Source of the DNA: an uncultured Prevotellaceae bacterium
Lineage (GTDB): Bacteria > Bacteroidota > Bacteroidia > Bacteroidales > Bacteroidaceae
Direction: 5' to 3'
NCBI GenBank assembly: GCA_947176535.1
Contig: CAMWQU010000001.1
Span: 1 to 64,000 of the forward strand
DNA: 64,000 nt
A model generated the notes under the pieces. The model was given only the letters and a program-made list of their open reading frames with translations. It was not told the origin of the DNA and made no database searches. Every line of letters begins with the position of its first letter. Position 1 is the first letter of the stretch. Shown one piece after another: positions 1 through 8,457 of this stretch. The translations under genes were made by a program, and so were the position numbers.

Positions 1-400
1 TAGTAATAGAGGTAAGACCTATGCAACCACTAAACGCATAATCACCAATCGAAGTAACACTATTGGGAATAGTTATGGAGGCAAGACGATAACAATCATC
101 AAACGCATAATCACCAATCGAAGTAACATTATAACCGATAATGATAGAATTTGCCCCATCGAAATTCCCAAACGCATTATCCCCAATCGAAGTCACATTG
201 TAAGTTTTACCATCATAAGTTACGCTCTCTGGGATTATAAGACGATCAGGAAACCGAAAACCTCGATCCCAATCTTTAATCTCAACGGTAAGTTCCTCGG
301 CGGAGGTAATGTTGTAACCAAGGCCATCGACTTTAAAATCGTATGCCCGACCGCCTACTGCGTTCAGCAACAGCAAGAAAGAAAATAACAGTTTCTTCAT
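1..400 (-). CDS. BspA-like leucine-rich repeat surface protein (N-terminal part, cut by the window edge)
   Basis: Reading leftward from the ATG at 400, 133 residues are visible before the window ends. Residues 1-19 form a signal peptide (MKKLLFSFLLLLNAVGGRA). From about residue 69 there are repeats built on VTSIGDxAF, starting near residues 69, 92 and 115, a 23-residue period typical of the BspA/LRR_5 family. Such proteins are usually surface exposed in Bacteroidales and bind host or bacterial partners; the ligand cannot be read here. The gene is AT-richer than its neighbours. It lies behind a long structured leader (440-618) shared with the gene at 44295. The C-terminus, which would show any sorting signal, is outside the window. 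Confidence 0.85.
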   Translation of the reverse strand, partial: MKKLLFSFLLLLNAVGGRAYDFKVDGLGYNITSAEELTVEIKDWDRGFRFPDRLIIPESVTYDGKTYNVTSIGDNAFGNFDGANSIIIGYNVTSIGDYAFDDCYRLASITIPNSVTSIGDYAFSGCIGLTSIT

Positions 401-439
401 TCTTTTTTAGTTTTAAGTTGTTAATAAAATTTAGGATAC

Positions 440-618
440 AAAAAAGGCGAAACCATCCGTTGCTTATTCCAAACCTCTGGTTACCGCCAAGTGACCACGT
501 AATACAAACAAGCAAGAACAGTTCACGCCCCATCGGCATGAACTTCTCAAACTGCTTGCTCTCGTATTACGAAAATTGGCGGTATTCGAGGTTTAGAGAA
601 CAAGAGCCAAAAGCTCAA
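440..618 (-). promoter_or_regulatory. Structured 5' leader RNA, copy 1 (attenuator-like)
   Basis: This 179-nt stretch upstream of the LRR gene aligns end to end with 44031-44209, also 179 nt. It opens with a small GAGC/GCTC hairpin. A long hairpin follows, closed by ACCGCCAA (583-576) with TTGGCGGT (490-483). Inside it CGTAATAC (571-564) pairs with GTATTACG (505-498), and an AGTTC.../...GTGAACT stem sits at the tip. The 3' end can form GGCG+AACCA (488-478) against TGGTT+CGCC (455-446), followed by six T (445-440), like an intrinsic terminator. That hairpin reuses GGCGGT, so the two folds exclude each other. I do not recognise a named RNA family. Confidence 0.6.
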
Positions 619-805
619 CTATTCATAAAGACTGCGAACGGGATGCGCACAAACTCTTTTCTGCATCGGTTGATTGAAAATTGAATTGTACTGTTCCCTG
701 CGGGGAGGGCTGCACGCCGTACAACGGATTCCCCTAAAAATTCAGCGACTGTCTGTTTCTTCGTTACATAGTTAATTGGTTAAGGCACTATTGCCAAGAT
801 GCGGA

Positions 806-813
806 CAAAGGTA
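806..813 (-). promoter_or_regulatory. Probable -7 box for the LRR gene
   Basis: TACCTTTG fits TAnnTTTG, with TTTC 20 bases upstream in place of TTTG. The sequence continues TTTGTCCGC, exactly as at the second leader locus (43771-43783). A start near 801 would give about 400 nt of untranslated RNA before the ATG at 400. The stretch 619-805 holds no convincing gene. Confidence 0.45.
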
Positions 814-922
814 CGAAAAATACTCAACTGTCAGAAATGGAAAGCCGAAAAAAAATGAATGCTCCGGAACTATTAGCATCGGACAATTCTCGGATTCGTG
901 CAGGCCTCAGGAGGCTTTCTCC

Positions 923-1011
923 GTTCATCGACCGATGAACGGACGTCCGTCGTCGATGAATGTTCGTTCGTCGTCGGTGAATACACATCCATCACCGATG
1001 AATAGAGAATG
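923..1011 (+). repeat. 21-bp tandem repeat array, copy A
   Basis: Three units of exactly 21 bp (934-954, 955-975, 976-996), each starting G(A/G)TGAA and mostly ending CGTCGTC, plus a partial fourth. The array begins with a compact hairpin, GTTCATCG-AC-CGATGAAC (923-940). The reverse complement of 43515-43609 aligns with it. Both arrays lie about 0.3-0.4 kb upstream of a leader RNA and in the same orientation relative to it. The period is a multiple of three, but the open frames through it look like chance. Confidence 0.75.
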
Positions 1012-1084
1012 TCGGCGAACGCCGCAAAAATGCGACACGACGGCAGCAGGAAAAAGTAAGGAGATCAGAGGGAAAGGGTCTGCC

Positions 1085-1465
1085 CTATCGGCAGAAACCG
1101 CCGTAACCCAAAAGGCGAACGTCCTCGAAATGCTCTATCGCAGGATGCTTCGGGTCGGCGGCCGTAATGGAAATGATGTCGAAACGGAACGGCATATCTA
1201 TCTGACGGGAGCGGATGTAGTGGTCGATGGCCGCCTGCAGATGGCGGCGCTTGCGATAATCGACGGCCTCGCAGGGGCTGCCGAAACGGGATGTGCGCCG
1301 CGTCTTCACCTCCACGAAGACAATCTCCGCAGCAGTACGGGCAATGATGTCAATGTCACGATGGCCCGACCGCCAGTCGCGCTCCAGTATGCGGTACCCC
1401 TTCCCTTCCAGATAGTTCACCGCCTGCTCCTCGCCCCACTGTCCCAATTCGTTGTGCGATGCCAT
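1085..1465 (-). CDS. yraN: YraN family (UPF0102) nuclease-like protein
   Basis: 126 residues, the usual family length. The restriction-endonuclease-like core is clear: LGQWGEEQAVNYLEGKGY near the N-terminus, then GHRDIDIIAR and FVEVKTRR, giving the D...ExK set of this fold. YraN proteins are widely conserved, and their cellular role is not settled. I chose the ATG at 1465 because MASHNELGQWGEEQA matches the family N-terminus. A longer frame from 1561 would overlap the lipoprotein gene by 68 bases. It is the last gene of the lysS-gpsA-lipoprotein-yraN run. Confidence 0.85.
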   Translation of the reverse strand: MASHNELGQWGEEQAVNYLEGKGYRILERDWRSGHRDIDIIARTAAEIVFVEVKTRRTSRFGSPCEAVDYRKRRHLQAAIDHYIRSRQIDMPFRFDIISITAADPKHPAIEHFEDVRLLGYGGFCR

Positions 1466-1493
1466 TCGTGCAAGAGTGGTTCGGGAGAGGAAG

Positions 1494-2054
1494 TCAGACG
1501 CCCTCGTCGGAAGCGTAGACGGGGTCGCCTTCGTCGCGGTCGAGATTCTCGTCCTTGACAAAGGAGTATGTGCCCTCGTCGCTGACAGTCAGGAGGAAAG
1601 GTACGGACATGTCGCTGTCGGGATAGCTGACGGCAAAAGCGAACACAAGTCCCCTACCCGGCTCGGCCTGCACAAATCGGATGCCGTCGAGAATGGCAGC
1701 CCGGTAAAATTCCCGGTCGATGCTACCGGCAAAGGTGGCCTTGGTGAAAGTTTGGTCGAAGATGTCCGCTCCGTCGCGACGGATAGTGAGGCGGATGGTG
1801 TTGTCCAAATAGCTGTCTTCCCGGTCGTCCGTCACTTTGGGCAGGGCGTCGGACGGTGTCCGATGGATGCGGTAGACATAGCTGTGTCCGCTGCAACGGG
1901 CGGTATCCGTCAGTTGCAGTTCGGGCATCTGACGGGTCTTTGTCTCATACACGGGTTCCGCCTGTTCGGCATTTTCGCTTTTTCCTCCCCCGCAGGCGGT
2001 CAGGGAGGCAAGCATAAGGAGCAACATACAGAAGTAGGAGGTAGCGTATCTCAT
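1494..2054 (-). CDS. Lipoprotein of the DUF4738 type
   Basis: 186 residues. A lipoprotein signal peptide ends in the lipobox LTAC at about residue 21, followed by GGGKSENA, so the protein should be membrane-anchored. The rest is a soluble domain with no catalytic motif I can read. Length, lipobox and central region (DNTIRLTIRRDGADIFDQTF) resemble the Bacteroidales DUF4738 family, named here from memory. It starts 11 bases after gpsA ends and is probably co-transcribed with lysS and gpsA. Function unknown. Confidence 0.65.
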   Translation of the reverse strand: MRYATSYFCMLLLMLASLTACGGGKSENAEQAEPVYETKTRQMPELQLTDTARCSGHSYVYRIHRTPSDALPKVTDDREDSYLDNTIRLTIRRDGADIFDQTFTKATFAGSIDREFYRAAILDGIRFVQAEPGRGLVFAFAVSYPDSDMSVPFLLTVSDEGTYSFVKDENLDRDEGDPVYASDEGV

Positions 2055-2065
2055 ATCGTTCGGTT

Positions 2066-3064
2066 TTATCGGAAGGAGTCCGTAAGCAGTTTGATTTCTA
2101 TGCTCGGGGCAATGCGCTCATAGAGAATGTTGTACATGGCATCCAGAATGGGCATATTGACGTGCATGTGGCGGTTGATGTCCTTCATGCATTTGGTGCC
2201 GAAGTAGCCCTCGGCAATCATTTCCATCTCCACCTGCGCACTCTTCACGGAATATCCCCGGCCTATCATGGCACCGAAGACGCGGTTGCGCGAGAAGTGG
2301 GAATAGCCGGTGACAAGGAGGTCGCCCATGTAGACGGAGTCTATGATGTTGCGGTCGATGGAATGGACGGCACGCAGGAAACGCTCCATCTCCTGCGCGG
2401 CGTTGGTCATCAGGACGGCCTGGAAATTGTCGCCGTACTTCAGTCCGTGGCAGATGCCGGAGGCGATGGCATAGACGTTTTTCAGGACGGAGGCATATTC
2501 GATGCCCAACACGTCGTCGGAGGTCTTTGTCTTGATGTAGTCGCTGGCTATCAGGTCGGCGAAGCTCTCGGCCTTGTCCAGGTCGCTGCAACCTACGGTA
2601 AGGTAGGTGAGCCGGCGCAGAGCCACTTCCTCGGCATGGCTCGGGCCGCCCAATACGGCCAGATTCTCGTCCGGCACGTTGTAGACCTGATGGAAGTATT
2701 CGGAGACGACAAGATTTTCATCGGGGACAATGCCCTTGATGGCGGTGACGATAAACTTGTCGCGCAGACGCACTTTCAGCTTGCGGAGGTGGCTCTTCAT
2801 GTAGGGCGAGGGAGTGACGAAAATGAGAGTCTGACAGGCGTTCACTACCTCGTTGATGTCCGACGAGAAATGGATGCGGCGCACGTCGAAGTGTACGCTG
2901 GTCAGGTATGCCGGATTGTGGCTGAGGCGACGAAACTCCTCGATGCGGTCGTCCCGACGCATGTACCACCAGATTTCGTCGGTGCTCTCAAGCATGATCT
3001 TGGCAATGGCCGTTGCCCACGAACCGCCACCCATAATCGCTACTTTGCCTATTCTGTTCTCCAC
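2066..3064 (-). CDS. gpsA: Glycerol-3-phosphate dehydrogenase [NAD(P)+]
   Basis: 332 residues, normal for GpsA. The Rossmann glycine motif GGGSWATAIAK lies at residues 12-22. The catalytic-domain signature around LKNVYAIASGICHGL is present. The enzyme reduces dihydroxyacetone phosphate to sn-glycerol 3-phosphate for phospholipid synthesis, in the cytosol. It lies 48 bases downstream of lysS on the same strand; lysS-gpsA is a common Bacteroidales pair. Nothing looks damaged. Confidence 0.95.
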   Translation of the reverse strand: MENRIGKVAIMGGGSWATAIAKIMLESTDEIWWYMRRDDRIEEFRRLSHNPAYLTSVHFDVRRIHFSSDINEVVNACQTLIFVTPSPYMKSHLRKLKVRLRDKFIVTAIKGIVPDENLVVSEYFHQVYNVPDENLAVLGGPSHAEEVALRRLTYLTVGCSDLDKAESFADLIASDYIKTKTSDDVLGIEYASVLKNVYAIASGICHGLKYGDNFQAVLMTNAAQEMERFLRAVHSIDRNIIDSVYMGDLLVTGYSHFSRNRVFGAMIGRGYSVKSAQVEMEMIAEGYFGTKCMKDINRHMHVNMPILDAMYNILYERIAPSIEIKLLTDSFR

Positions 3065-3112
3065 GGTTTCTTGCTCTGTTTCAGATGTAAGGTTCCGCCG
3101 GAGCGGACGGGA

Positions 3113-4858
3113 TTACTCCGTCCACGTCCGGATGGCGTCCTGAGAGGGACGCTCCACTTCCAGCTTGTATTTCTTTATAATCTCGATAATCTGCTGCTGA
3201 ATCTTGGCCGGGTTCTCGCCTTTCAGCGTAGCCACGAGGTTGTAGCCGGCCTTCTGCAAAACGGGGATAATCTCCTCGGGGATGCCGAGGGCGGTGTAGG
3301 CTTCTTTCTTGTCGCGCGGAGCCTTCACTTCGGGCTTCATCTGAGGGAAGAACATGACTTCGCCAATGGTGGTCTGTCCCGTCATGAGCATCACCAGACG
3401 GTCGATGCCGATGCCGATGCCGGAGGTGGGGGGCATGCCGTATTGCAGGGCGCGCAGGAAGTCCTGGTCGATGATCATGGCCTCGTCGTCGCCCTTGTCG
3501 GCGAGTTTCATCTGCTCCACGAAGCGTTCTTCCTGGTCAATGGGGTCGTTCAGCTCGGAGTAGGCGTTGGCCAGTTCCTTGCCGTTTACCATCAATTCGA
3601 AACGCTCGGTCAGTCCGGCCTTGGAGCGATGTTTCTTTGTCAGGGGCGACATTTCCACCGGATAGTCGGTGATGAACGTCGGCTGAATGAACGTGCCCTC
3701 GCAGGTCTCGCCGAAGATTTCGTCTATCAGTTTGCCCTTGCCCATGGTCTCGTCTACCTCAATATTGAGTTTCTTGGCAATGTCGCGAATCTCGTCCTCC
3801 GTCTTTCCGTCAAGGTCGTAACCTGTTTTTTCCTTGATGGCATCGAGGATGGGGAGGCGGCGGAAAGGTGCCTTGAATGAAATGACTTGCCCATCGACCG
3901 TGGTTTCCGTCGTGCCGTTTACGGCGATGCAGATGCGCTCAAGCATCTGCTCGGTGAACGACATCATCCAGTTGTAGTCCTTGTACTGCACATACAGTTC
4001 CATGCAGGTAAATTCGGGGTTGTGGGTGCGATCCATACCTTCGTTGCGGAAGTTTTTCCCGATTTCGTACACACCCTCGAAACCGCCCACGATAAGCCGC
4101 TTGAGGTAGAGTTCCGTGGCGATGCGCATGTACATGTCGATGTTCAGGGCATTGAAGTGGGTGATGAACGGACGGGCCGATGCACCGCCGGGGATGCTTT
4201 GCAGCGTGGGGGTCTCCACCTCCGTGTAACCGGCTTCATCCAGAATGTTACGCAACGTGCGCAGGATGGTGGCGCGCTTCAGGAAAGTCTCCTTGACGCC
4301 GGGATTCACGATGAGGTCTACGTAACGTTGGCGATAGCGCAGTTCGGGGTCGTCAAACGAGTCATAGACCTGTCCGTCCTTTTCTTTCACGACGGGAAGG
4401 GGTTTCAGAGACTTGGACAAGACGGTGAGTTCCTTGGCGTGTACGCTGATTTCTCCCGTCTGTGTGCGGAACACGAAACCGCGTATGCCGATGAAGTCAC
4501 CGAGGTCGATAAGTTTCTTGAATACAGTGTTGTACATCACGGTTGCATCTCCCTCTGCGGAGGTCGGGAGGGGGGCAAGGTCGTCACGGGTGATGTAGAC
4601 CTGAATACGTCCTTTCGAGTCCAGCAGTTCGGCAAACGAGGCTTTGCCCATAATGCGCTTGCTCATGATGCGGCCGGCAATGCAGACCTCACGAGGCGTC
4701 TCGCCTTCTTCCAAATCCTTGAACTCTGCTTTTATCTCTGTCGAAAAAGCACTGACGGGGTACGCTGCAGCGGGATAGGGGTCGATGCCTAAATCTTTCA
4801 ACTGCTGCAAATTGTTTCTGCGGACAATCTCCTGTTCGCTCAGTTCCAATATATTCAT
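3113..4858 (-). CDS. lysS: Lysyl-tRNA synthetase, class II
   Basis: 581 residues. An N-terminal OB-fold anticodon-binding domain (about 60-160) is followed by the class II catalytic core: motif 1 ([20 protein letters not shown]), motif 2 ([15 protein letters not shown]) and motif 3 ([12 protein letters not shown]). It charges tRNA-Lys. It is longer than the roughly 500-residue E. coli enzyme because of a C-terminal extension of about 70 residues, which I believe is common in Bacteroidales. It is the first gene of a minus-strand run (lysS, gpsA, lipoprotein, yraN) behind a good promoter. Confidence 0.97.
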   Translation of the reverse strand: MNILELSEQEIVRRNNLQQLKDLGIDPYPAAAYPVSAFSTEIKAEFKDLEEGETPREVCIAGRIMSKRIMGKASFAELLDSKGRIQVYITRDDLAPLPTSAEGDATVMYNTVFKKLIDLGDFIGIRGFVFRTQTGEISVHAKELTVLSKSLKPLPVVKEKDGQVYDSFDDPELRYRQRYVDLIVNPGVKETFLKRATILRTLRNILDEAGYTEVETPTLQSIPGGASARPFITHFNALNIDMYMRIATELYLKRLIVGGFEGVYEIGKNFRNEGMDRTHNPEFTCMELYVQYKDYNWMMSFTEQMLERICIAVNGTTETTVDGQVISFKAPFRRLPILDAIKEKTGYDLDGKTEDEIRDIAKKLNIEVDETMGKGKLIDEIFGETCEGTFIQPTFITDYPVEMSPLTKKHRSKAGLTERFELMVNGKELANAYSELNDPIDQEERFVEQMKLADKGDDEAMIIDQDFLRALQYGMPPTSGIGIGIDRLVMLMTGQTTIGEVMFFPQMKPEVKAPRDKKEAYTALGIPEEIIPVLQKAGYNLVATLKGENPAKIQQQIIEIIKKYKLEVERPSQDAIRTWTE

Positions 4859-4893
4859 TTCTCTGACTTACTTACGATGTTACGTTACGCGTA

Positions 4894-4924
4894 CAAAGAT
4901 AGTGTAATTTGAGCGAATAAGCAA
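4894..4924 (-). promoter_or_regulatory. Promoter of lysS
   Basis: TTG (4924-4922), a 20-base spacer, then TATCTTTG (4901-4894), matching the Bacteroidetes primary sigma pattern. The start would fall near 4889, about 30 bases before the lysS ATG. Confidence 0.7.
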
Positions 4925-5028
4925 GTAAGACCCTGTTTTTTCCCGGCCCCGGACTGCAAGATAGCGCAAAAATTACCGGAATCGGGAGATTTACAGCCGA
5001 GACGTTGCAGCCCCTGTGCCCGACGACG

Positions 5029-5094
5029 GCCCCCGGTCGCCCTATGGACGAGCCTCAGACAATATATGGACGGGCCGCGATCCTCCTATGGTCG
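5029..5094 (-). repeat. 22-bp tandem repeat array, site 1
   Basis: Three units of exactly 22 bp (5029-5050, 5051-5072, 5073-5094), each ending in CTATGG(A/T)CG or TATATGGACG. The same core recurs with 22-bp spacing at five other intergenic sites. It lies upstream of lysS and downstream of nqrF. Confidence 0.75.
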
Positions 5095-5112
5095 GAAAAC
5101 AAGGCATACACG

Positions 5113-5139
5113 ATACGCGTACACACACGTGCGTACACG
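5113..5139. other. Alternating purine-pyrimidine tract
   Basis: 27 bases of perfect purine-pyrimidine alternation (ATACGCGTACAC...), of the kind able to adopt Z-DNA, followed by TTCCTTAATAAT. It starts 18 bases after repeat site 1. A similar tract with a similar tail follows the 28.4-kb array. Confidence 0.6.
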
Positions 5140-5195
5140 ATTCCTTAATAATAGTAAGAAGCAAGTATAACCATCTGCCTGCATCAAGGGAGAAT

Positions 5196-5233
5196 AAAAA
5201 AAGAGCCCGGTACGCATACCGGGCTCTTTTTTA
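5196..5233 (-). terminator. Terminator of the nqr operon
   Basis: A perfect 12-bp stem (AAGAGCCCGGTA/TACCGGGCTCTT, 5201-5212 with 5217-5228), four-base loop, T-run on both strands. It lies 25 bases beyond the nqrF stop. Confidence 0.9.
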
Positions 5234-5257
5234 TCAGATTGAATTTCGTGCGGGATA

Positions 5258-6532
5258 TTAACCGCCGAAGTTGTCGAAGCGTATCATGTCGTCCTCTACA
5301 CCGAGTGAGTGCAACAGGTCGAGCACGGTCTTGGCCATCATTGGGGGGCCGCAGAGGTAGTACTCGACATCTTCGGGTGCCTCATGCTGCTTCAGGTAGG
5401 TGTCGCCCATGACGGGAGCAATGAAGCCCGGTGTGTACTTCACGCCCAGCGAATCGGCCTTGGGGTCGGGACGGTCGAGAGCCAGATGGAAGTGGAAGTT
5501 CGAGAATTCCTTTTCCAGAGCAAGGAAGTCTTCGAGGAAGAACACTTCGTCGATACCACGGGCACCGTAGAAGTAGTGCATTTCGCGGTCGCGGCACTGA
5601 CGGGTCTTGAGCATGTGCATGATCTGAGCGCGGAGAGGAGCCATACCGGCACCACCGCCGACCCATATCATCTCGCGCTTGGAGTCGTAAACGGGACGGA
5701 ACTCTCCGTAAGGGCCTGACATGATGCACTTGTCGCCGGGCTTCAGCGAGAAGATGTACGTAGAGGCTATGCCGCAGGGCACATCCATGAAGCCGGGGCC
5801 TTGCTCTTTCGGCTTGAAAGGAGGCGTGGCGATGCGGACGGTAAGTGTGATGATATCTCCCTCGTCCGGATAGTTGGCCATAGAGTAGGCACGGATGGTC
5901 GGAGTGTCGTTCTTCTGCTTGAGGCCAAAGATGCCGAACTTCTCCCATACGGGTACATACAGGTCGCCGATGTCAGCCTTGTCGAAATCGCGGTTGTAGT
6001 CGATGTCGTAGCAGGGAATCTTGATCTGAGCATACGAACCGGGTTCGAAATCCATGTGCTCGCCCGGAGGCAACTGCACCTTGAATTCCTTGATGAACGA
6101 AGCGACGTTCTTGTTGGAGATAACCGTACATTCCCACTCTTTGACGCCCATTACGGAGTCGTCGATGTGGATGCCCAAATCGCCTTTCACCTTGCACTGG
6201 CATCCCAGACGCCAGTGGTCTTTCACTTGTTTGCGGGTGAAGTGTCCTTTCTCGGAATCGAGAATGTCGCCACCACCCTCTACAACCTGCAGTTTGCACT
6301 GGCCGCAAGAGCCCTTACCGCCACAGGCCGAAGGCAGGAAGATGCCTTGCTCGCTCAGCGTGGAGAGCAGACTGGAGCCCTGACCGACAGAGATAGTGTC
6401 TTTGCCGTTAATTGTAATATTCACATTGCCCGAAGGGCTCAGATAGGCTTTGGCAATCAACAGGATGGCCACCAATACGAGTATGATGACCAGGAATACG
6501 CCAATGCTCGTTAAAATCAAATTCATATCCAT
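5258..6532 (-). CDS. nqrF: Na+-translocating NADH:quinone reductase subunit F
   Basis: 424 residues. One N-terminal membrane helix (about 7-29). Next is a plant-type 2Fe-2S ferredoxin domain with Cys70, Cys76, Cys79 and Cys111, then an FAD/NAD reductase module (RAYSMANYP for FAD, GGGAGMAPLR for the nucleotide, YYLCGPPMM near the end). NqrF takes electrons from NADH and passes them through FAD and the 2Fe-2S cluster into the Na+ pump. It is the last gene of nqrABCDEF, followed by a strong terminator. All cofactor ligands are present. Confidence 0.97.
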   Translation of the reverse strand: MDMNLILTSIGVFLVIILVLVAILLIAKAYLSPSGNVNITINGKDTISVGQGSSLLSTLSEQGIFLPSACGGKGSCGQCKLQVVEGGGDILDSEKGHFTRKQVKDHWRLGCQCKVKGDLGIHIDDSVMGVKEWECTVISNKNVASFIKEFKVQLPPGEHMDFEPGSYAQIKIPCYDIDYNRDFDKADIGDLYVPVWEKFGIFGLKQKNDTPTIRAYSMANYPDEGDIITLTVRIATPPFKPKEQGPGFMDVPCGIASTYIFSLKPGDKCIMSGPYGEFRPVYDSKREMIWVGGGAGMAPLRAQIMHMLKTRQCRDREMHYFYGARGIDEVFFLEDFLALEKEFSNFHFHLALDRPDPKADSLGVKYTPGFIAPVMGDTYLKQHEAPEDVEYYLCGPPMMAKTVLDLLHSLGVEDDMIRFDNFGG

Positions 6533-6550
6533 TGTCTATTCCTCCTTCTT

Positions 6551-7180
6551 TTAGATGTTCAAACCTGAGAAGCACATAAACGCCATTGCCATCAGGCCTA
6601 CGGTGATGAACGTGATGCCCAGTCCCTGCAGGGGCTTGGGAACGTCGGTGTAGGCCATCTTCTCGCGAATAGCAGCCAAGCCAACAATAGCCAGCAACCA
6701 ACCGATACCGCTACCTAAAGCGTAAGCGATGGCATCGCCAAAGCCGGAAATAGCCTGAGAACTGATTTCCGGATCCATCTGCACACGCTGCTGCATGAAC
6801 AGAGAGGCTCCCATGATGGCGCAGTTTACGGCAATCAGCGGCAGGAAGATACCCAAAGCCGCATAAAGCGAGGGGCTGAAACGCTCAACCACCATCTCCA
6901 CCAACTGCACGATACCGGCAATCACGGCAATGAACAGAATGAAGGCCAAAAAGGTGAGGTCTACTCCCTCTACGAGGGCATCGGGGCCGAGAACATACGT
7001 CTGCAAGGCGTAATTGACGGGCACGGTGATAAGCAGCACGAAAGTAACTGCCACACCCAGTCCCAAAGAAGTCTTCACGGTCTTGGACACGGCCAAATAG
7101 GAGCACATGCCGAGGAAGAACGCAAAGATCATGTTGTCCACGAATATCGAGCGGACAAAAAGACTAATCATATGTTCCAT
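6551..7180 (-). CDS. nqrE: Na+-translocating NADH:quinone reductase subunit E
   Basis: 209 residues, almost entirely hydrophobic with about six membrane helices, as expected for NqrE, which resembles NqrD and RnfA. It forms part of the membrane core of the pump. The N-terminal [29 protein letters not shown] is characteristic around its FVDN...GMC segment. It sits one base after nqrD and 18 bases before nqrF. Confidence 0.96.
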   Translation of the reverse strand: MEHMISLFVRSIFVDNMIFAFFLGMCSYLAVSKTVKTSLGLGVAVTFVLLITVPVNYALQTYVLGPDALVEGVDLTFLAFILFIAVIAGIVQLVEMVVERFSPSLYAALGIFLPLIAVNCAIMGASLFMQQRVQMDPEISSQAISGFGDAIAYALGSGIGWLLAIVGLAAIREKMAYTDVPKPLQGLGITFITVGLMAMAFMCFSGLNI

Positions 7181-7181
7181 A

Positions 7182-7808
7182 TTACTTATCCTCCTTATTT
7201 ATTGAGCGGTGTGCCCATATTACACATCCAACGATGATGAGCGACATGGCAGGCATTGTCATCATACCGTTGTTCATATAACCGTTCTCATAGCAGAAAT
7301 CGGGAATAATCTGGAAGCCCAGCAGGGTGCCGAAGCCTAACAGTTCACGCACGAAACCGACGATGACTAGAATGAGAGCGTAGCCCAGACCGTTGCCGAT
7401 GCCGTCGAGGAACGATTCCCACGGTGCATTCTGCATAGCGAATGCCTCCAAACGGCCCATCAGAATACAGTTCGTGATAATTAGACCGACATACACGGAG
7501 AGCTGAACGCTGACGTCATAAGCAAAGGCTTTCAAAATCTGGCTCACGATGGTCACCAACGCCGCAACAACTACCAACTGTACGATAATACGGATGCGGT
7601 TAGGGATGGTTTTGCGGATGAGCGAGATAATGACATTAGAAAACGCCGTGATGACAGTCACCGAGAGACCCATCACGATGGCGGGCTCCAACTGGCTGGT
7701 CACAGCCAAAGCCGAACAGATACCGAGCACCTGCACGGTAATCGGGTTGTTCAGGTTCAGAGGATTGGAAAAGACTTCGCAATTCTCCTTAGAAAACAAT
7801 TTACTCAT
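7182..7808 (-). CDS. nqrD: Na+-translocating NADH:quinone reductase subunit D
   Basis: 208 residues with about six membrane helices. [20 protein letters not shown] near the N-terminus and the later [13 protein letters not shown] segment are typical of NqrD/RnfE proteins. It pairs with NqrE in the inverted-topology membrane core around the intermembrane iron centre. It lies 16 bases after nqrC and directly before nqrE. Intact. Confidence 0.96.
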   Translation of the reverse strand: MSKLFSKENCEVFSNPLNLNNPITVQVLGICSALAVTSQLEPAIVMGLSVTVITAFSNVIISLIRKTIPNRIRIIVQLVVVAALVTIVSQILKAFAYDVSVQLSVYVGLIITNCILMGRLEAFAMQNAPWESFLDGIGNGLGYALILVIVGFVRELLGFGTLLGFQIIPDFCYENGYMNNGMMTMPAMSLIIVGCVIWAHRSINKEDK

Positions 7809-7824
7809 ATCTTAGTCCTCCTCT

Positions 7825-8442
7825 TTACTTGTTAAGAAACTCTATGTACTGCTGCAAGCCGTCGGTAACCATGCCAGCCACACCTACGCTGGTGAGCGTA
7901 GCACCGGTGACTCCGTCTATCTCAGTCTCTTTCTTCGACTGCCCCACTTTCACCACCGTCAAGGCCACTTGATTCGGATCGTCGGTGAAGATGGGCTTGC
8001 CATTGAACTTCTCCTGGAACCAACGTTCCTTGATGCGGGCACCCAGTCCGGCAGTTTCACTCTCGTGGTCGAAATAGGTTCCGAAAACGTGCTGCTTATC
8101 CTCGTCGATGCTGATATAGCCCCAAAGGCCACCCCACAAACCGCGTCCCTTGACAGGAATAACGTATTTTGTGGCACCATCAACAGTGGCAACGAAAACC
8201 TTTCCACCCTGCTCCTGCAGTTCGCCGGTAACGACCTCTTTATACTTTTGGTCAATATCGGCACCTGAAAGGCCCGTAATATTCAGACTGGTAAGAATCT
8301 GGTTCTTCGTGTCGCGCTCCACATTGGCATCCTGAATGGGCTTCAAGGCCGAAGCCACAAAAGCCAACAGGAAAGCCACGATAACAACCATTACAGCGGC
8401 GTAAACGAACGTATAAACGTTACTATTTGTGTTTATCTTCAT
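7825..8442 (-). CDS. nqrC: Na+-translocating NADH:quinone reductase subunit C
   Basis: 205 residues. One N-terminal helix (about 12-32), then an extracytoplasmic FMN-binding domain. The covalent FMN site is GVTGATLTS, with Thr182 as the likely flavinylated residue by comparison with the SGAT site of known NqrC proteins. It is shorter than the roughly 257-residue Vibrio protein. No flavin transferase (ApbE) gene is nearby, so it must be encoded elsewhere. Confidence 0.95.
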   Translation of the reverse strand: MKINTNSNVYTFVYAAVMVVIVAFLLAFVASALKPIQDANVERDTKNQILTSLNITGLSGADIDQKYKEVVTGELQEQGGKVFVATVDGATKYVIPVKGRGLWGGLWGYISIDEDKQHVFGTYFDHESETAGLGARIKERWFQEKFNGKPIFTDDPNQVALTVVKVGQSKKETEIDGVTGATLTSVGVAGMVTDGLQQYIEFLNK

Positions 8443-8457
8443 TTTTTGCCCTCCTTA

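Noticed and set aside
333..539. 68-codon frame on the minus strand across the leader and the LRR start
   Set aside because: It runs through the structured leader and overlaps the LRR gene out of frame; it is not conserved in the second leader copy.
776..1558. Open frame of 260 codons on the plus strand through the 21-bp array and antisense to yraN
   Set aside because: It overlaps a well-supported yraN, has no domain, and its repeated MN-rich segment is only the array read in a frame because the period is divisible by three.
2162..3880. Open frame of 572 codons antisense to gpsA and lysS
   Set aside because: It spans two firmly identified genes on the other strand; composition is His/Val/Asp-rich as expected for an antisense shadow in GC-rich DNA.
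5029..5139. Short CRISPR array
   Set aside because: Units are contiguous 22-mers without spacers, drift in sequence, occur at six scattered sites and have no cas genes nearby.
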